Positions 62,938 to 64,000 of a stretch of DNA of 64,000 nt are shown piece after piece. The DNA comes from OMIW01 sp044235645. Its GTDB lineage: Bacteria; Bdellovibrionota_C; UBA2361; OMIW01. The position numbers were made by a program, and so were the translations under genes. The stretch covers positions 1 through 64,000 of the forward strand of contig JBIIHQ010000009.1 of assembly GCA_044235645.1 (NCBI GenBank), in the 5' to 3' direction. Position 1 is the first letter of the stretch; each line of letters begins with the position of its first letter. The notes under the pieces were generated by a model, which had not been told where the DNA came from, made no database searches, and saw nothing but the letters and a program-made list of their open reading frames with translations.

Positions 62938-64000
62938 TCAGGCGATATTGACGGGGTCATCCAAAGCTGGCGCCCTCGATGCCTTTGAAAAGGGGTTGCC
63001 TACCCTCTTACCACCAGTGTCGAATACCGATGAAAAACTGCCTGCCCGAATTTGCGCGCGAATCCTCTCATCATTCGGGGCACCAGACAATTTATACGTG
63101 GAATACCCCCCCCCTTCCTTCGGAGTCATCACCACCCATTCGTTGCTGCCCCTGATTTGGCCCACCATCACCATCGCTTTCGGCTCTCCCGTCTTCGTAC
63201 CGGTTCCAACGTACCGCCTGGTCCCCTCAACAAGAGAATCTGGGGTATGCTGCACCCGGTCATCTCCCGCCCTCACGACGTGAGCTTCTTCTGGGGGTAT
63301 GTTTCCGACGACTCCCGAACCAGGGGCGGGCACTTTCCCTGAGATTCGTTTACCCTTCGAGTCCCAGGCGTAGGTGAATCCTCCTCCCTCAATCTTTTTC
63401 CTTATCGCATCGTCTTCTGGCCGTTTTTCACCAAGCTGATAGTAGTTGTAGCCCCCATCCTCATCGGGCGTCAGGGTGAACCAATGCTTTGAGCCTTTGA
63501 GCCGACCGACTAACACCTGCCGACCATCCCGGGTCCCCACGTATTTGCGCCCCTCAAGAGCATCAGGAGTAACATTGAGCCCATCTTGACCCGCCACGAC
63601 GAGGTTTGACCCCCCCTCCCCCCGAGGGACCCCGGAGACCTCACCCTTTTCGCGCCGATACCGAACGACCGCCGCATCAAGATTCCTCCGCCCGAGCGTT
63701 CCCTCCTTGAAATCAGCAGCCGTCAGACGCCGACCAGGGTTCGACTCGAACACAACATACGGCTCTTCCATATCAGGACGCTTCCACGTCGCTCGCCACA
63801 CATTTTTTGTGTTATCGAACGATACCGTCACATCACCGCCACCATACTTCGTCACCACCTGTGGCTCGTACGTGGTGATGTTACTAACGCCTCCACGAGC
63901 GGGTGCCGCCGGCGCAGGTGTCTGGGGACTATTTGAGGAAGGTGTCGCGGGCGCGGCGGGAGAAGTCGGAGATGGTGATTGTTGTCCACCAGGAGCGGGG
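62938..64000 (-). CDS. repeat-containing protein of unknown function, 5' end outside window
   Basis: The frame starts beyond the right edge: it is open without a stop from 62940 to 64000. The visible N-terminal part is Pro/Ala/Ser/Thr-rich. The GTG at 63858 is thus an internal codon. Two repeats follow, each with YVGT...G-x-GS-x-W-x-x-TP-x-E/D-GGY, then a helical stretch and a GGKR or KGKR turn. They cover about 63160-63540 and 62980-63250 on the minus strand. A less similar copy precedes them (63680-63850). A C9 run on the plus strand (63106-63114) lies in the second repeat. I recognise no family. Confidence 0.75.
   Translation of the reverse strand, partial: PAPGGQQSPSPTSPAAPATPSSNSPQTPAPAAPARGGVSNITTYEPQVVTKYGGGDVTVSFDNTKNVWRATWKRPDMEEPYVVFESNPGRRLTAADFKEGTLGRRNLDAAVVRYRREKGEVSGVPRGEGGSNLVVAGQDGLNVTPDALEGRKYVGTRDGRQVLVGRLKGSKHWFTLTPDEDGGYNYYQLGEKRPEDDAIRKKIEGGGFTYAWDSKGKRISGKVPAPGSGVVGNIPPEEAHVVRAGDDRVQHTPDSLVEGTRRYVGTGTKTGEPKAMVMVGQIRGSNEWVVMTPKEGGGYSTYKLSGAPNDERIRAQIRAGSFSSVFDTGGKRVGNPFSKASRAPALDDPVNIA

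Overview
The window is a 64 kb bacterial chromosome segment dominated by one long minus-strand translation/transcription superlocus. Reading leftwards from about 51.6 kb to 14.4 kb it carries tRNA-Thr(GGT), tRNA-Trp, a HerA-like ATPase, tRNA-Gly, tRNA-Tyr, secE-nusG-rplK-rplA-rplJ-rplL-rpoB-rpoC, then rpsL-rpsG-fusA-tuf, the S10 block (rpsJ to rpsQ), the spc block (rplN to secY, adk, rpmJ) and the alpha block (rpsM-rpsK-rpsD-rpoA-rplQ), ending in a small unknown gene and lptE. LptE, MinCDE, a TonB-type protein, TatA and several lipoproteins indicate a diderm, LPS-bearing bacterium. RpoB, RpoC and the zinc-ribbon/DUF3426-type protein look deltaproteobacterial in the broad sense, while EF-Tu has an unusual switch I loop that I remember from Planctomycetes. 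I cannot place the lineage more precisely. The GC content is moderate and poly-G/poly-C runs of 8-11 nt occur inside genes.

Left flank (1-14.1 kb): an apparently intact IS3-family element starts at base 1 and carries a large palindrome. Next come an unusual double-HtrA protease, uvrB, a 59-residue lipoprotein, tRNA-Leu(CAG) and minCDE on the minus strand. pgpA, a zinc-aminopeptidase-like lipoprotein and pyrF lie on the plus strand, followed by an unknown lipoprotein (minus), dcd and rpsT (plus).

Central superlocus (14.4-51.6 kb): all minus strand. A strong hairpin plus U-tract after rpoC and a candidate promoter upstream of rpsL split it into at least two transcription units. rpsN (S14) is missing from its usual place between rplE and rpsH. 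A 610-nt spacer separates rplL from rpoB. An orphan herA-like ATPase sits among the tRNAs upstream of secE.

Right flank (51.8-64 kb): a plus-strand tRNA-Thr(TGT), a 1 kb stretch without a convincing gene that contains a 17-nt match to the 3' end of 16S rRNA, a small unknown gene, a secreted Cys-rich protein, a TonB-like protein, tatA, a zinc-ribbon membrane protein, a TrmH/RlmB-type rRNA methyltransferase, the scpA-scpB-rluB cluster, an unknown gene and a repeat-containing protein that runs off the right edge.

The genes are mostly housekeeping: gene expression machinery, protein export (SecY, SecE, TatA), division-site placement (MinCDE), chromosome condensation (ScpAB) and nucleotide metabolism (PyrF, Dcd, Adk). 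I found no CRISPR array and no clear multi-gene defence or secondary-metabolite system. The items most worth a second look are the orphan herA with homopolymer tracts, the Nma111-like double HtrA, the EF-Tu variant, the 16S-tail fragment and the unclassified repeat and Cys-rich proteins.
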